Source: an uncultured Nocardioides sp.
GTDB lineage: Bacteria; Actinomycetota; Actinomycetes; Propionibacteriales; Nocardioidaceae
Assembly: GCF_947488025.1 (NCBI RefSeq)
Contig: NZ_CANKYS010000003.1
Coordinates: 62,001 to 126,000 of the forward strand
Reading direction: 5' to 3'
DNA: 64,000 nt
Shown here: positions 45,092 through 53,839 of the stretch, piece by piece
Position numbering within the stretch: position 1 is the first letter of the stretch
How the letters are laid out: each line of letters starts with the position of its first letter
Translations under genes and position numbers: made by a program
The notes under the pieces: model-generated
Seen by the model: only the letters and a program-made list of their open reading frames with translations
What the model was told of the DNA's origin: nothing
The model's database searches: none

Positions 45092-45871
45092 TCAGCCGCC
45101 GAAGCGGCGCTCACGCTCGGCGTACGCCCGGATCGCGCGCAGGAAGTCGACCCGGCGGAAGTCGGGCCACAGGGCCTCGCAGAAGTAGAACTCCGAGTTG
45201 GCCGACTGCCACAGCAGGAAGCCACCGAGGCGTTGCTCCCCCGACGTGCGGATCACCAGGTCCGGGTCGGGCTGGCCCTTGGTGTAGAGGTGCTCGGCGA
45301 TGTGCTCGACGTCGATGATGTCGGCGAGCTCCTCCAGCGAGGTGCCCCTGGCGGCGTGGTCGGCGAGCAGGGCGCGTACGGCGTCGGCGATCTCGCGGCG
45401 ACCGCCGTAGCCGACGGCGACGTTGACCAGCAGGCCGTCGATGTCGCGCGTGGCCTCCTCCGCAGCCTTGAGCCGCTCCGCGGTCTCGGTCGGCAGCAGG
45501 TCGAGCGCGCCGACGGGGTGGATCCGCCAGCGGCGGGCCTCGGCGAGCGACTCGACCGCGCCCTCGATGATCCTCAGCAGACCGGTGAGCTGCTCGGGCG
45601 GACGGTTGGTGAGGTTGTCGCTCGAGAGCAGCCACAGGGTGACGACCTCGACGCCCACCTCCTCGCACCAGCCGAGGAGCGGTCGGATGTTGTCGGCACC
45701 GGCCTGGTAGCCCTCCGCCGTGTTGAGCCCGACCGCCTTGGCCCAACGCCGGTTGCCGTCGAGCATCACCCCCACGTGCTGCGGGATCTGGTCGTGGGGC
45801 AGGAACTTCACCACCCGGGACTCGTAGGCCGGGTAGAGCACCCGTCGTACGGCGTCCTTCACGTTGACCAT
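45092..45871 (-). CDS. Z-isoprenyl diphosphate synthase (UppS family)
   Basis: 259 residues making polyprenyl diphosphates for cell-wall lipid carriers. The first conserved region QHVGVMLDGNRRWAK holds catalytic Asp38; later LSSDNLTNR, the VGYGGR loop and the C-terminal RTSGEQRLGGFLLWQ and EFYF segments are intact. In Mycobacterium the paralogue beside a hemolysin III gene makes short Z-farnesyl diphosphate, while another makes the long carrier; which this one is cannot be told from sequence alone. ATG at 45871. Confidence 0.92.
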   Translation of the reverse strand: MVNVKDAVRRVLYPAYESRVVKFLPHDQIPQHVGVMLDGNRRWAKAVGLNTAEGYQAGADNIRPLLGWCEEVGVEVVTLWLLSSDNLTNRPPEQLTGLLRIIEGAVESLAEARRWRIHPVGALDLLPTETAERLKAAEEATRDIDGLLVNVAVGYGGRREIADAVRALLADHAARGTSLEELADIIDVEHIAEHLYTKGQPDPDLVIRTSGEQRLGGFLLWQSANSEFYFCEALWPDFRRVDFLRAIRAYAERERRFGG

Positions 45872-45959
45872 CCACCGATCGTAACGCCGCGACGCCGTGT
45901 GACCGGGCACTCGGGGCAGTCGGCTGCGCGCTTCACACCCGTCCGGGTATTTTCTTCGC

Positions 45960-46700
45960 ATGGAGCCCCCAGCCACAACCCCTCGCGACCGTGTCGAGCA
46001 CGCCGTCGAGCGCGCCGGCGAGGTGATGGCCGACAAGATGGCCGAGATCAAGCCCCACCTCCGCGGCTGGCTGCACGCCGCCACGGCCCCGATCGCGCTC
46101 GCCGCCGGCATCGTGCTGGTGGCGCTCTCCCCGACCGCGTCCACCCGCATCGGCTCGGCCGCCTTCGCGTTCTCGGCGTTGCTGGTCTTCACGGTCTCGG
46201 CGATCTACCACCGCGGCACCTGGTCGCCGCGCACCTGGGCGTTCCTGCGGCGCTTCGACCACGCCAACATCTTCGTGCTGATCGCCGGCACCTACACCCC
46301 CTACGCGCTGCTCTTCCTCGACGGCACCGCACGTACGACGCTGCTCGTCGTCGTGTGGGGCGCGGCGATCGCCGGCGTGGTGTTCCGGGTCTTCTGGACC
46401 GACGCGCCGCGCTGGCTCTACACGCCGATGTACATCGCCCTCGGCTGGGCGGCCGTCTTCTTCATCCCGCAGTTCATGGAGGGCGCCGACCGGTTCAGCA
46501 GCGGCATCGCGGTCACGACGCTGGTGCTCGTGGCGGTCGGTGGCGTGCTCTACACGCTCGGCGGCGTGGTCTACGGCCTCAAGCGCCCCAACCCCTCACC
46601 CCGCTGGTTCGGGTTCCACGAGGTGTTCCACTCGTTCACGATCCTCGCCTTCGCCGCCCACTACGTCGGCGTGTCGCTGGCGACCTACTCCCTGCGCTGA
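45960..46700 (+). CDS. Hemolysin III / TrhA family membrane protein (PAQR)
   Basis: 246 residues with seven predicted helices. The PAQR metal-site pattern is visible: SAIYHRGTW with one His, FDHANIF with Asp-His, and HEVFHSFTILAFAAHY with three His. E. coli TrhA affects membrane energetics; haemolysis is not expected. TATTTT six bases before the ATG suggests a leaderless transcript. Divergent from the Z-prenyl synthase gene. Confidence 0.9.
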   Translation: MEPPATTPRDRVEHAVERAGEVMADKMAEIKPHLRGWLHAATAPIALAAGIVLVALSPTASTRIGSAAFAFSALLVFTVSAIYHRGTWSPRTWAFLRRFDHANIFVLIAGTYTPYALLFLDGTARTTLLVVVWGAAIAGVVFRVFWTDAPRWLYTPMYIALGWAAVFFIPQFMEGADRFSSGIAVTTLVLVAVGGVLYTLGGVVYGLKRPNPSPRWFGFHEVFHSFTILAFAAHYVGVSLATYSLR

Positions 46701-46787
46701 GCAGGTGAGGCTGCTCACGATCGGAAACGATCTGGCGGGGCGAGGCGTCGTACGGGGGAAGCCCTGTCCCCCACCCCCCGCCGAGAG

Positions 46788-47177
46788 ATGCCTGACTCAC
46801 CCACGGACCCGTCCGACCAGCCCGCCCGCCAGCCCTTCCTCGACCTGAGCCTCCCGCAGCTCGTCGCCGGCGCCACTGCCGCCGCGACGTCGGCGATCCT
46901 GATCAGCCGGCTCGACCTGCTCGGCACCGTGCTCGGTGCCGCCTTCGCCAGCGTGGTCTCCGCCATCGTCACCGCCGGCCTCGTGGGCGGGTGGCACCGC
47001 GTGCGGACGGTGCCGAGCCGGTTCCCGCGCAACGTCAACGGCATGGTGGTGACCGCCGTCGCCCTCGGACTGGTGGTCGTGGCCTCGCGGACGGGCCTCC
47101 AGCTCGTCACGCAGGACCTGCCGTCGGACACCTTCGCCGCGCGGTGGCTCGCGCAGATCGGCGTCAACCGAGGCTGA
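46788..47177 (+). CDS. Small two-helix membrane protein, unknown
   Basis: 129-residue hypothetical protein with a polar, proline-rich N-terminus, then three hydrophobic stretches (VAGATAAATSAILI, LGTVLGAAFASVVSAIVTAGL, VVTAVALGLVVVAS). No family recognised. The start lacks a strong ribosome site and its end overlaps the convergent DUF1353 gene by 14 bases. Codon use and hydropathy favour this frame over the longer opposite-strand frame. Confidence 0.6.
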   Translation: MPDSPTDPSDQPARQPFLDLSLPQLVAGATAAATSAILISRLDLLGTVLGAAFASVVSAIVTAGLVGGWHRVRTVPSRFPRNVNGMVVTAVALGLVVVASRTGLQLVTQDLPSDTFAARWLAQIGVNRG

Positions 47178-48099
47178 GCCCGGCGAACACCACGAGCGAG
47201 GCGGCCACGACGACGCCGCCCAGCGCCCACGCTGCGAGCGGTGCGCGGCGCGCCAGCCGCTCGAGGACGAGATAGGTCGCGGCGATGACGGCCAGGCCGA
47301 CGGTCACGTGCAGGAGCACCGCCAGCATCACCCCGGCGATGGCGCCCGCCGCCCGGAGCCGTCCCCAGAGCAGGCTGAGCGCCAGCGGCAGCACGACGGC
47401 ACCGGCGAACCCGCCCGCCAGCTCGGCCCACCACGGACGGTCACCCATCCACGGCACGTCGACGGCGCCCACCCACGACCGGTCGAACAGGTCGCTGGTC
47501 GCGCTCCAGCCGAGGTAGACGATCGAGGCGATCGTGAGGGCTGCGGCCACCCGGTAGGACCAGTGCTTCGCGCGCGACCACGGCACCGACCGGCCCACGA
47601 AGATCGTCGCGACGGTCACGGCGGACCAGACGATCCAGCGCCGGAGCACCCCCGTCCCGGTGTCGGCCATCGCGTCGCGGAAGACGCGGTCGGCCTCGAC
47701 GCGGTCCACGACGTGCCCCTCGGTGGAGACGTACGACGTCGGGTCGCCGCGCCCCGCCACCAGCGCGTCGTGCAGCAGCGCGGCCGGCAGGTGCGCGCCG
47801 GTCTTGGGCACCAGCCACGTGAACAAGGCCGGCACCGAGGTCAGGTCGGTGCGGAAGTCGGCGCGCGAGGGCACGAGCAGCTCGCCGAGGTGCCGGTCGC
47901 GGTAGGCCAGCCGCCGCTCCAGCGCGAACGTCTCCACGCCCTCCTCGGTGTGCCGTTCGAGCACGATGCGGGGGTCGGAACCGGGGTCGGGGGGATCGCC
48001 CGCCCCCCCCGCGCTCGGCAGGGTGCCGCCGTCGTAGAACCGCCGCGGCTCCACCACCACCTGCCTGGCCATCGACCCCACGCGCTCCCGAGCCCTCAT
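47164..48099 (-). CDS. DUF1353 protein with C-terminal membrane region
   Basis: About 311 residues. The first half contains DUF1353 (YRDRHLGELLVPSRADFRTDLTSVPALFTWLVP, then HLPAALLHDAL), a small domain common in phage and bacterial proteins with no firm function. The second half has about five hydrophobic segments, so this is a membrane-anchored form, longer than the usual 100-150 residues. Start: the ATG at 48099 (CAGACT seven bases upstream) or the ATG at 48072. Confidence 0.75.
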   Translation of the reverse strand: MRARERVGSMARQVVVEPRRFYDGGTLPSAGGAGDPPDPGSDPRIVLERHTEEGVETFALERRLAYRDRHLGELLVPSRADFRTDLTSVPALFTWLVPKTGAHLPAALLHDALVAGRGDPTSYVSTEGHVVDRVEADRVFRDAMADTGTGVLRRWIVWSAVTVATIFVGRSVPWSRAKHWSYRVAAALTIASIVYLGWSATSDLFDRSWVGAVDVPWMGDRPWWAELAGGFAGAVVLPLALSLLWGRLRAAGAIAGVMLAVLLHVTVGLAVIAATYLVLERLARRAPLAAWALGGVVVAASLVVFAGLSLG

Positions 48100-48155
48100 T
48101 CCCCCAGTCTGGCGCGGCCGACCGACAGCGTCACGCGCCATGAGCGACACCATGA

Positions 48156-48220
48156 AGGCAGTTCGCGGCTCCCGGAGGTCCGCCCACGCTCACGTCCGCC
48201 TGACGCTGCGCGAACTGCCT
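48156..48220. repeat. Inverted repeat in a divergent gap
   Basis: AGGCAGTTCGCG (48156-48167) and its exact complement (48209-48220) are separated by 41 bases, between the divergent DUF1353 and glycosyltransferase genes. It could be a long-range hairpin or two operator half-sites. Confidence 0.55.
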
Positions 48221-48270
48221 GCACCGTGCACCGGGCAGAGCCCCGATGCCCCGCCTAGGCTTCGTGCACC

Positions 48271-49461
48271 ATGCGCATCCTCGTGACGTTCGTCGGCGGG
48301 CTCGGTCACCTGGCGCCGCTCCTCCCACTCGCCCGCGCGGCACGGGCAGCCGGCCACGAGGTCGCGATCGCCGGCTCCGGCGGCCTGGTCCCCCGCATCG
48401 AGGAGGCGGGTTTCCGTGCCTACGCCACGAGCGAGGCGCCGCACCACGGCGGAGCACCCGGCAGTCGCGACGTCGGGCCGCTCGAACCGGTCGACGCCCG
48501 GGCGACCGAGGTCGAGTTCGCCCAGAACTTCGCGTCGCGGGGCGCCCGACGGATGGCGAAGGCAGTGCCGCGTGCGATCGAGGACTTCCGGCCCGACGTC
48601 GTCGTCCGGGACGAGACCGACCTCGGCACGACGATCGCCGCGGAGCTGCTGGCCGTCCCGGTCGCCACCCACCTCGTGCTGGCCTCGGGCCTGCTGGTGC
48701 GGCCCGAGCTGGTCGCTCCCGAGCTCGACGCCGTACGAGCCGAGCACGGGCTGGCACCTGACCCCGACCTGACGCGGCTGACGTCGGGACTGGTGCTGTC
48801 CGACGCGGCTCCCTCCTTCCGCAGCCCGGAGTCGCCGTTGCAGGTGCACCCGACCTACTACCGGTCGACGGCGGCCGCCCGCCCGCGCCGCGGCACGGGC
48901 AGGAGACGCGTCTACGTCACGCTCGGCACCATCTTCAACAAGGGCTCGGGCGACCTCTTCGAGCGCTTGCTGGCCGGTCTCGGCGACCTCGACGTCGACG
49001 TGGTGGCCACGGTCGGTCGCGACCTCGACCCCGACGACCTCGGACCCCAGCCGCCGCACGTCCGGGTCGAACGGTTCGTGCCGCAGGCCGAGGTGCTGCC
49101 CGGCGTCGACCTGGTCGTCTCGCACGGCGGCTCGGGCAGCCTGATGGCCGCTCTGGCCCATGGGCTGCCCTCCCTGCTTCTCCCGCTCGGTGCCGACCAG
49201 CCCCACAACGCGATGCGGGCCGAGCAGCTCGGCGTCGCCGCGACGCTCGACGCCGCGACGTCGACCGCCGCGGTGGTCGCGCGGCAGGCGCGAGCGGTCC
49301 TGGCCGACGCGACGATGCTCCGACGCGCCAGGGAGGTCGCAGCCGAGATGCACGCCCTTCCTGACGTGGACGCCGCCGTCGCTGCCGTCGTGGAGGCAGC
49401 CGGTGCCGACCACGGACCGGGCCGCGGACCGGCGTCGGTGCCGCGGGGTGACGCGCCCTAG
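48271..49461 (+). CDS. GT1-family glycosyltransferase (MGT/UGT type)
   Basis: 396 residues with the GT-B fold: N-terminal acceptor domain (VGGLGHLAPLLPLARAARAAGHEV) and C-terminal nucleotide-sugar domain with VYVTLGT and the donor-binding box from FVPQAEVLPGVDLVVSHGG to LPLGADQPHNA. Relatives glycosylate macrolides, flavonoids or lipids. There is no biosynthetic cluster around it, so the acceptor is unknown; detoxification by glycosylation is one option. TAGGCT lies nine bases before the ATG. Confidence 0.88.
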   Translation: MRILVTFVGGLGHLAPLLPLARAARAAGHEVAIAGSGGLVPRIEEAGFRAYATSEAPHHGGAPGSRDVGPLEPVDARATEVEFAQNFASRGARRMAKAVPRAIEDFRPDVVVRDETDLGTTIAAELLAVPVATHLVLASGLLVRPELVAPELDAVRAEHGLAPDPDLTRLTSGLVLSDAAPSFRSPESPLQVHPTYYRSTAAARPRRGTGRRRVYVTLGTIFNKGSGDLFERLLAGLGDLDVDVVATVGRDLDPDDLGPQPPHVRVERFVPQAEVLPGVDLVVSHGGSGSLMAALAHGLPSLLLPLGADQPHNAMRAEQLGVAATLDAATSTAAVVARQARAVLADATMLRRAREVAAEMHALPDVDAAVAAVVEAAGADHGPGRGPASVPRGDAP

Positions 49462-49470
49462 GGTGCGCCC

Positions 49471-50475
49471 ATGACCACCGCGCGGACCGTCCCCGTCACC
49501 ACCGAGATGGACGGTGACGAGCTGGACGCGCTCGACGCCTGGCACCTCGCGCGCCAGCACGGCCTGCGGAAGATCGTGGTCGAGTCGTTCGTACGGTTCC
49601 GCTACGGCGACGGGTTCACCAACTCGCGTGCCCTCGCGCTGCAGGCGTGCCTCGCCGTGGTCCCGTTCCTCCTCGCCCTGACCGGACTGGCCTCCGACAT
49701 CGACCAGGAGCGCCCGGCCGCGGTCGTGGCCCACGTCGTCGACTCGCTCTCCCCCGGCTCCGGCGACGGCGACGCGCTCAGCTCGGCCGTCGACGAGTCG
49801 GACGCCTCCGAGGCGGCCGGTGAGATCGCCCTCGTCCTGGGCCTGGGCTTCGCGCTGGTCTCGATGACCACGGCGATGGCGCAGGTCGAGCGCGGCGCCA
49901 ACCGCATCTACGGCATCCGCCGCGACCGCAAGGCGCTCCACAAGTACGGCCGGGCGGCAGTGCTGACGGCGGTTCTCGCCGGCCCGGTCGGCGTCGGGTT
50001 CGTGATGATCGTCGGCGGCGGAGCCCTCGGCGAGGCGATGGCGGAGAACTACGGCTGGTCCGACAGCGCGGTCGACTGGTGGAACGGCCTGCGCTGGCCG
50101 ATCGGCATCGCACTGCTCGTCTTCGCGATCGCCGTGCTGCTCGACCACGCGCCGCGGCGCCGGCAGCCGGCGCTGTCCTGGCTCGCGCTCGGCTCGGGCA
50201 TCGCCGTGGTGCTCAGCGCGATGGCCACCGCCGGGTTGGCGGCGTACGTCTCGTTCAGCGGGTCGTTCGGCACCGTCTACGGCCCCCTGGCCGGCATCTT
50301 CGCCCTGCTGCTCTGGGCGCTGCTCTCGTCGATCGCCTTCTTCTACGGCACCGCCGTGTGCGCCCAGCTCGAGGCGCTGAGGGCGGGCCAGGTCGAGCCG
50401 TCGTACGACGACCCCGGTCGCCCGCACGCGCGCACCGTGGGGGACCAGGTCAGCCCTTCGTCGAACCCAGGGTGA
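49471..50475 (+). CDS. YihY/BrkB-family membrane protein
   Basis: 334 residues with six predicted helices, the UPF0761/YihY (formerly RNase BN) pattern: RFRYGDGFTNSRALALQACLAVVPFLLALTG at the start and the YGPLAGIFALLLWALLSSIAFFYG helix at the end. Not a ribonuclease; function is not established. TAGGGT six bases before the ATG points to leaderless expression. The 3' end overlaps the convergent permease gene by 26 bases. Confidence 0.87.
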   Translation: MTTARTVPVTTEMDGDELDALDAWHLARQHGLRKIVVESFVRFRYGDGFTNSRALALQACLAVVPFLLALTGLASDIDQERPAAVVAHVVDSLSPGSGDGDALSSAVDESDASEAAGEIALVLGLGFALVSMTTAMAQVERGANRIYGIRRDRKALHKYGRAAVLTAVLAGPVGVGFVMIVGGGALGEAMAENYGWSDSAVDWWNGLRWPIGIALLVFAIAVLLDHAPRRRQPALSWLALGSGIAVVLSAMATAGLAAYVSFSGSFGTVYGPLAGIFALLLWALLSSIAFFYGTAVCAQLEALRAGQVEPSYDDPGRPHARTVGDQVSPSSNPG

Positions 50476-51376
50476 GGCCCGAGACGAACTGCTTCTGCAG
50501 CGCGAAGAACACCACCAGCACCGGCAGCGCCACGATGATCGAGCCCGCCGCGACGAGGTTGGTGTCGGTGAAGAACTGACCGCGCAGGTTGTTGAGCGCC
50601 GAGGTCACCGGCAGCTTGTTGCCCTGCTGGATGAGCACCGTCGCCCAGAAGAACTCGTTGTAGATCCAGGTGACCTGCAGCGTCGCGAGGGCGGCCAGCG
50701 CGGGACGGACGAGCGGCATGGTGAGCTGCCAGTACTGGCGCCACACGCTGGCGCCGTCGAGCTCGGCCGACTCGTAGATCTCGTGCGGCAGCGTCTTCAT
50801 GTAGTTGCTCAGCACGAACGTGCAGAAGCCCATCTGGAACGCGGTGTTGACCAGGATCAGCGACCAGAAGCTGTTGAGCATCGAGCCTGAGTCGCTCATG
50901 AACAGCGGCAGCGGGATCTCGCGGAACATCCGAAACACCGGGATCAGCAGGGCCTGCGGCGGCAGCAGGTTGGCGGCGAGGAAGACGCCCAGCATGGTGA
51001 GGTTGAAGCGGTAGCTGAACCGGGCGAGGACGAACGCCACCATCGACGACAACCAGAGCGTGAGCAGCACGGCCGGGACGGTGACGAGGAGCGAGTTCCT
51101 CATGTGGAGCCCGAAGTTGCCGCGCGTCCAGGCCTCCTCGTAGTTGGCCGTGGTCCAGCCGCCGAAGGACAGGTAGCCGTTGGCCTGCGTGTAGTCGTAG
51201 TCGCGGAAGGAGTTGATCAACGCCCACACCAGCGGGAACAGCCAGGCGAGGGCGAGGAGGGCCATGATGATGGTCGCGACGGCTCCGCGACGACGGCTCA
51301 GCACGCCACCCTCGGCACGCGGCGGAGGGACGGCCTTGCTCGCCGGTGTCGTGGCCACCGGTGCCTGGGTGCTCAT
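50450..51376 (-). CDS. Galactoside ABC permease, MalG type
   Basis: 308 residues, six predicted helices, an EAA loop (ESAELDGASVWRQYWQLTMP) near residue 205 and the C-terminal SGLTLGSTKG. Its ATG overlaps the stop of the other permease. Third gene of an operon with binding protein and permease but no ATPase; a MsmK-type ATPase from 3.0 or 7.9 kb could supply the motor. The galactoside link comes from the divergent GH42/GH36 genes. Confidence 0.88.
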   Translation of the reverse strand: MSTQAPVATTPASKAVPPPRAEGGVLSRRRGAVATIIMALLALAWLFPLVWALINSFRDYDYTQANGYLSFGGWTTANYEEAWTRGNFGLHMRNSLLVTVPAVLLTLWLSSMVAFVLARFSYRFNLTMLGVFLAANLLPPQALLIPVFRMFREIPLPLFMSDSGSMLNSFWSLILVNTAFQMGFCTFVLSNYMKTLPHEIYESAELDGASVWRQYWQLTMPLVRPALAALATLQVTWIYNEFFWATVLIQQGNKLPVTSALNNLRGQFFTDTNLVAAGSIIVALPVLVVFFALQKQFVSGLTLGSTKG

Positions 51377-52320
51377 CCTCGACGCTCCTCACGGAAGACG
51401 TTGCGCAGGTAGATGGTGATGAAGACCGACGAGATGAGCATCATGATCACCGCGAGCGCGGATCCGAAGCCGTACCTCGTCGCCTCCCCGATGACGTTCT
51501 GCGCGACCAGGGCGCCGATGACCTCCAGGCCGTTGCGGCCCTTGTTGATCACCCAGACGAGGTCGAAGGCACGCAGCGACTCGATGACGACGATGACGAT
51601 CACGACCATGTTGATCGGCCGCATGACCGGGAAGATCACGTGGAAGAACGTCTTCACCTCCCCCGCGCCGTCGACCGCCGCAGCCTCGCGCAGGCTCGCG
51701 TCGACACCCTTCAGGCCGGCCAGGTAGATCAGCATGATGTAGCCGGTGTGGCGCCAGGCGGTTGCGACGAGGACCGCCCAGAGGTTGATGTCCGGGTCGC
51801 CGTACCAGTCGATCTGCGTGCCGAACACGTCGTTGATCAGGCCCTGGTCGCGGGAGTAGAAGAGCTGCCAGATGAAGCCGATCAGCGCCAGTGACAGCAC
51901 GACCGGCATGTAGAAGGCGGTCTGGTAGAAGCGGCTGCCGCGCATCTCCCGGTCCAGGACGACCGCGAGCAGCATGCCCAGGACCGTCGGGAAGAGGAAC
52001 AGGAAGCCCAGCCAGATCAGGTTGTGCTGGATCGCCGGCCAGAACGGCGGGTAGATCGTGACGATGTCCTCGTAGTTCTGGAAGCCGACCCACTCGATGG
52101 TGTCGAGGTCGCCGAAGCCGTTCCACTTGCCGAAGGACAGCACGACCGAGCCCAGCGCCGGCACCCAGACCAGCCAGAGCACGAGGGCCAGCGGGACGGT
52201 CACCATCGTGATGACCACCAGGCGGTCGCGCCCGGAGAGCTTCTTCTCCCGGCCCTGGGGTGGGGCCGTCGCCCGGGGAACGGCCCCTGTGGGCGTCGGC
52301 GCCTCGTCGATGTGTGTCAT
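51373..52320 (-). CDS. Galactoside ABC permease, MalF type
   Basis: 315 residues, Pro-rich cytoplasmic N-terminus, six predicted helices and an EAA loop (REAAAVDGAGEVKTFFHVIFP) near residue 215. It starts four bases after the binding-protein stop and overlaps the MalG-type gene. Confidence 0.88.
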   Translation of the reverse strand: MTHIDEAPTPTGAVPRATAPPQGREKKLSGRDRLVVITMVTVPLALVLWLVWVPALGSVVLSFGKWNGFGDLDTIEWVGFQNYEDIVTIYPPFWPAIQHNLIWLGFLFLFPTVLGMLLAVVLDREMRGSRFYQTAFYMPVVLSLALIGFIWQLFYSRDQGLINDVFGTQIDWYGDPDINLWAVLVATAWRHTGYIMLIYLAGLKGVDASLREAAAVDGAGEVKTFFHVIFPVMRPINMVVIVIVVIESLRAFDLVWVINKGRNGLEVIGALVAQNVIGEATRYGFGSALAVIMMLISSVFITIYLRNVFREERRG

Positions 52321-52324
52321 GGGC

Positions 52325-53653
52325 TCAGCTGAAGATGGAGTCGGCCTGCTCCTGGATGCTGGCCGTGATGCCGTCGATGTCGTCAGGGTTCTTCAGGAAG
52401 TCCTGGATCGACGGGATCATCACCGTGTTGGCGAAGTCGGCGTTGGTGTCGCGGTCCATGAACTGGGCGATGTTGGCTGCGGCGCTCACGACCTCGACCG
52501 ACTTCTTCTGCAGGTCGCTGTAGGTCGACGTGCTGGCGCCCGAGTTGGCGGCGATGAACGGCGCGTCGGCGGCATTGTTGCCCGCGTCGGCGGCCGCTGC
52601 GCTGCCGAGCCACTTCGCCATCGCCTTGCCGGCATCCGGGTTCTGCCCGGCAGCCGCCACGCAGAAGCCGTCGATCGGGGCGTCGAGGGAGTCGGCCGGG
52701 ATCGACGAGTCGAGCTGGGGGAAGGTGAAGAAGTCGAGGTCCTCGCCGCTCTCGCCGAGGGCGTCCACGACGAAGGTGCCGAGGAGGTACATGCCGCACT
52801 CGCCCTTGTTCATGGCGGTCGCCGCCTCCTGCCACGTGCGGCCCAGCGGGTCGGCCTGGTGGTAGGGCAGCAGCTGGCGCCAGGTGTCGAAGACGAGCTT
52901 GACCTCGTCGCCGTCCCACGCCTCCTCACCGGCCATCAGGCTCATGTGGAAGTCGAAGCCGTTGAGGCGCATGTTGAGGATGTCGAAGGTGCCCATGGCG
53001 GGCCACCCGTCCTTGTCGCCGAAGGCGAAGGGAGTGATCCCCTTGCCCTGCATGTCGTCCATGAGGGCCATGAAGTCGTCGTTGGTCTCCGGCGGGGCCC
53101 ACCCGTTGTCCTCGAAGACCGACTTGCGGTAGAAGACCGCCCACGGGTAGTAGCTGATCGGCACGAAGTACTGCTTGCCGTCGGGGGCAGTCGCCGCCTC
53201 CTTGAACGAGTCGCCGAGGCCGTCGATGGGCCACTGGTCGCTCAGGTCGGTGATCAGGCCGTTCTCGGCGAACTGCGCCATCCGGAAGCCGGCGAACCAG
53301 GTGAACACGTCGTCGGGCGTGCCCTGGAGGTAGGTGTTGATGCTCTCCTGGAAGGTGTTGTGGTCGACGGCGTTGAGCGAGACCTCGGTGCCGCTCTCCT
53401 TGGCATAGGCGTCGGCGATCGCCGCGAGTCGGTCGTACGCCGCGCCCGATCCCTCGGCCTCGTTGATGCCGAACTTCACCGACGCCCCGTCTCCGGTGGC
53501 CGGGCCCGAGTCGTCGCCCCCGCAGGCGGCGAGCAGGTTCGCCCCGCCGACGGCGAGGCCACTGAGCGCCAGACCACCCAGCACGGAGCGGCGCGAGGCG
53601 GCCATGGTGGTGAGCGCCGAGCGGGGGATGGCGCTGGAACGGGACAGTGACAC
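52325..53653 (-). CDS. Galactoside-binding protein with Tat-type lipoprotein signal
   Basis: 442 residues. The leader carries a twin-arginine motif (SRRSVLGGLAL, Arg21-Arg22) followed by a lipobox (LLAAC, Cys44), so it is probably exported folded through Tat and then lipidated, unlike the Sec-type binding proteins elsewhere in the window. The mature part is a family 1 solute-binding protein. The GTG at 53653 has AGGAGG five bases upstream. It faces the GH42 gene and heads the importer operon. Confidence 0.86.
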   Translation of the reverse strand: MSLSRSSAIPRSALTTMAASRRSVLGGLALSGLAVGGANLLAACGGDDSGPATGDGASVKFGINEAEGSGAAYDRLAAIADAYAKESGTEVSLNAVDHNTFQESINTYLQGTPDDVFTWFAGFRMAQFAENGLITDLSDQWPIDGLGDSFKEAATAPDGKQYFVPISYYPWAVFYRKSVFEDNGWAPPETNDDFMALMDDMQGKGITPFAFGDKDGWPAMGTFDILNMRLNGFDFHMSLMAGEEAWDGDEVKLVFDTWRQLLPYHQADPLGRTWQEAATAMNKGECGMYLLGTFVVDALGESGEDLDFFTFPQLDSSIPADSLDAPIDGFCVAAAGQNPDAGKAMAKWLGSAAAADAGNNAADAPFIAANSGASTSTYSDLQKKSVEVVSAAANIAQFMDRDTNADFANTVMIPSIQDFLKNPDDIDGITASIQEQADSIFS

Positions 53654-53709
53654 GACGGCCTCCTGGGTAAGGCTTGGGCAGCCTGGGACAAAACCAAACA
53701 GGGATGCAC

Positions 53710-53832
53710 AGCATGTGACGGCTGCCACAGCCCCGTCAACCCCTTTGGGCGGTCGACACGAACCAGATCAAACATTTCCGAACCCAAATCCTCGTTGAAG
53801 CGTTGACTTTCCACTGTGAGGGTGGACACAGT
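53710..53832. promoter_or_regulatory. Divergent promoters of the galactoside module
   Basis: Minus strand: TTGACG (53739-53734) and CATGCT (53715-53710), 18 apart, for the importer. Plus strand: TTGACT (53803-53808) and CACAGT (53827-53832), 18 apart, ending seven bases before the GH42 ATG (leaderless). CGTTGA is repeated nine bases apart at 53793 and 53802 over the plus-strand -35, a candidate DeoR contact. Confidence 0.5.
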
Positions 53833-53839
53833 TGGCCGC

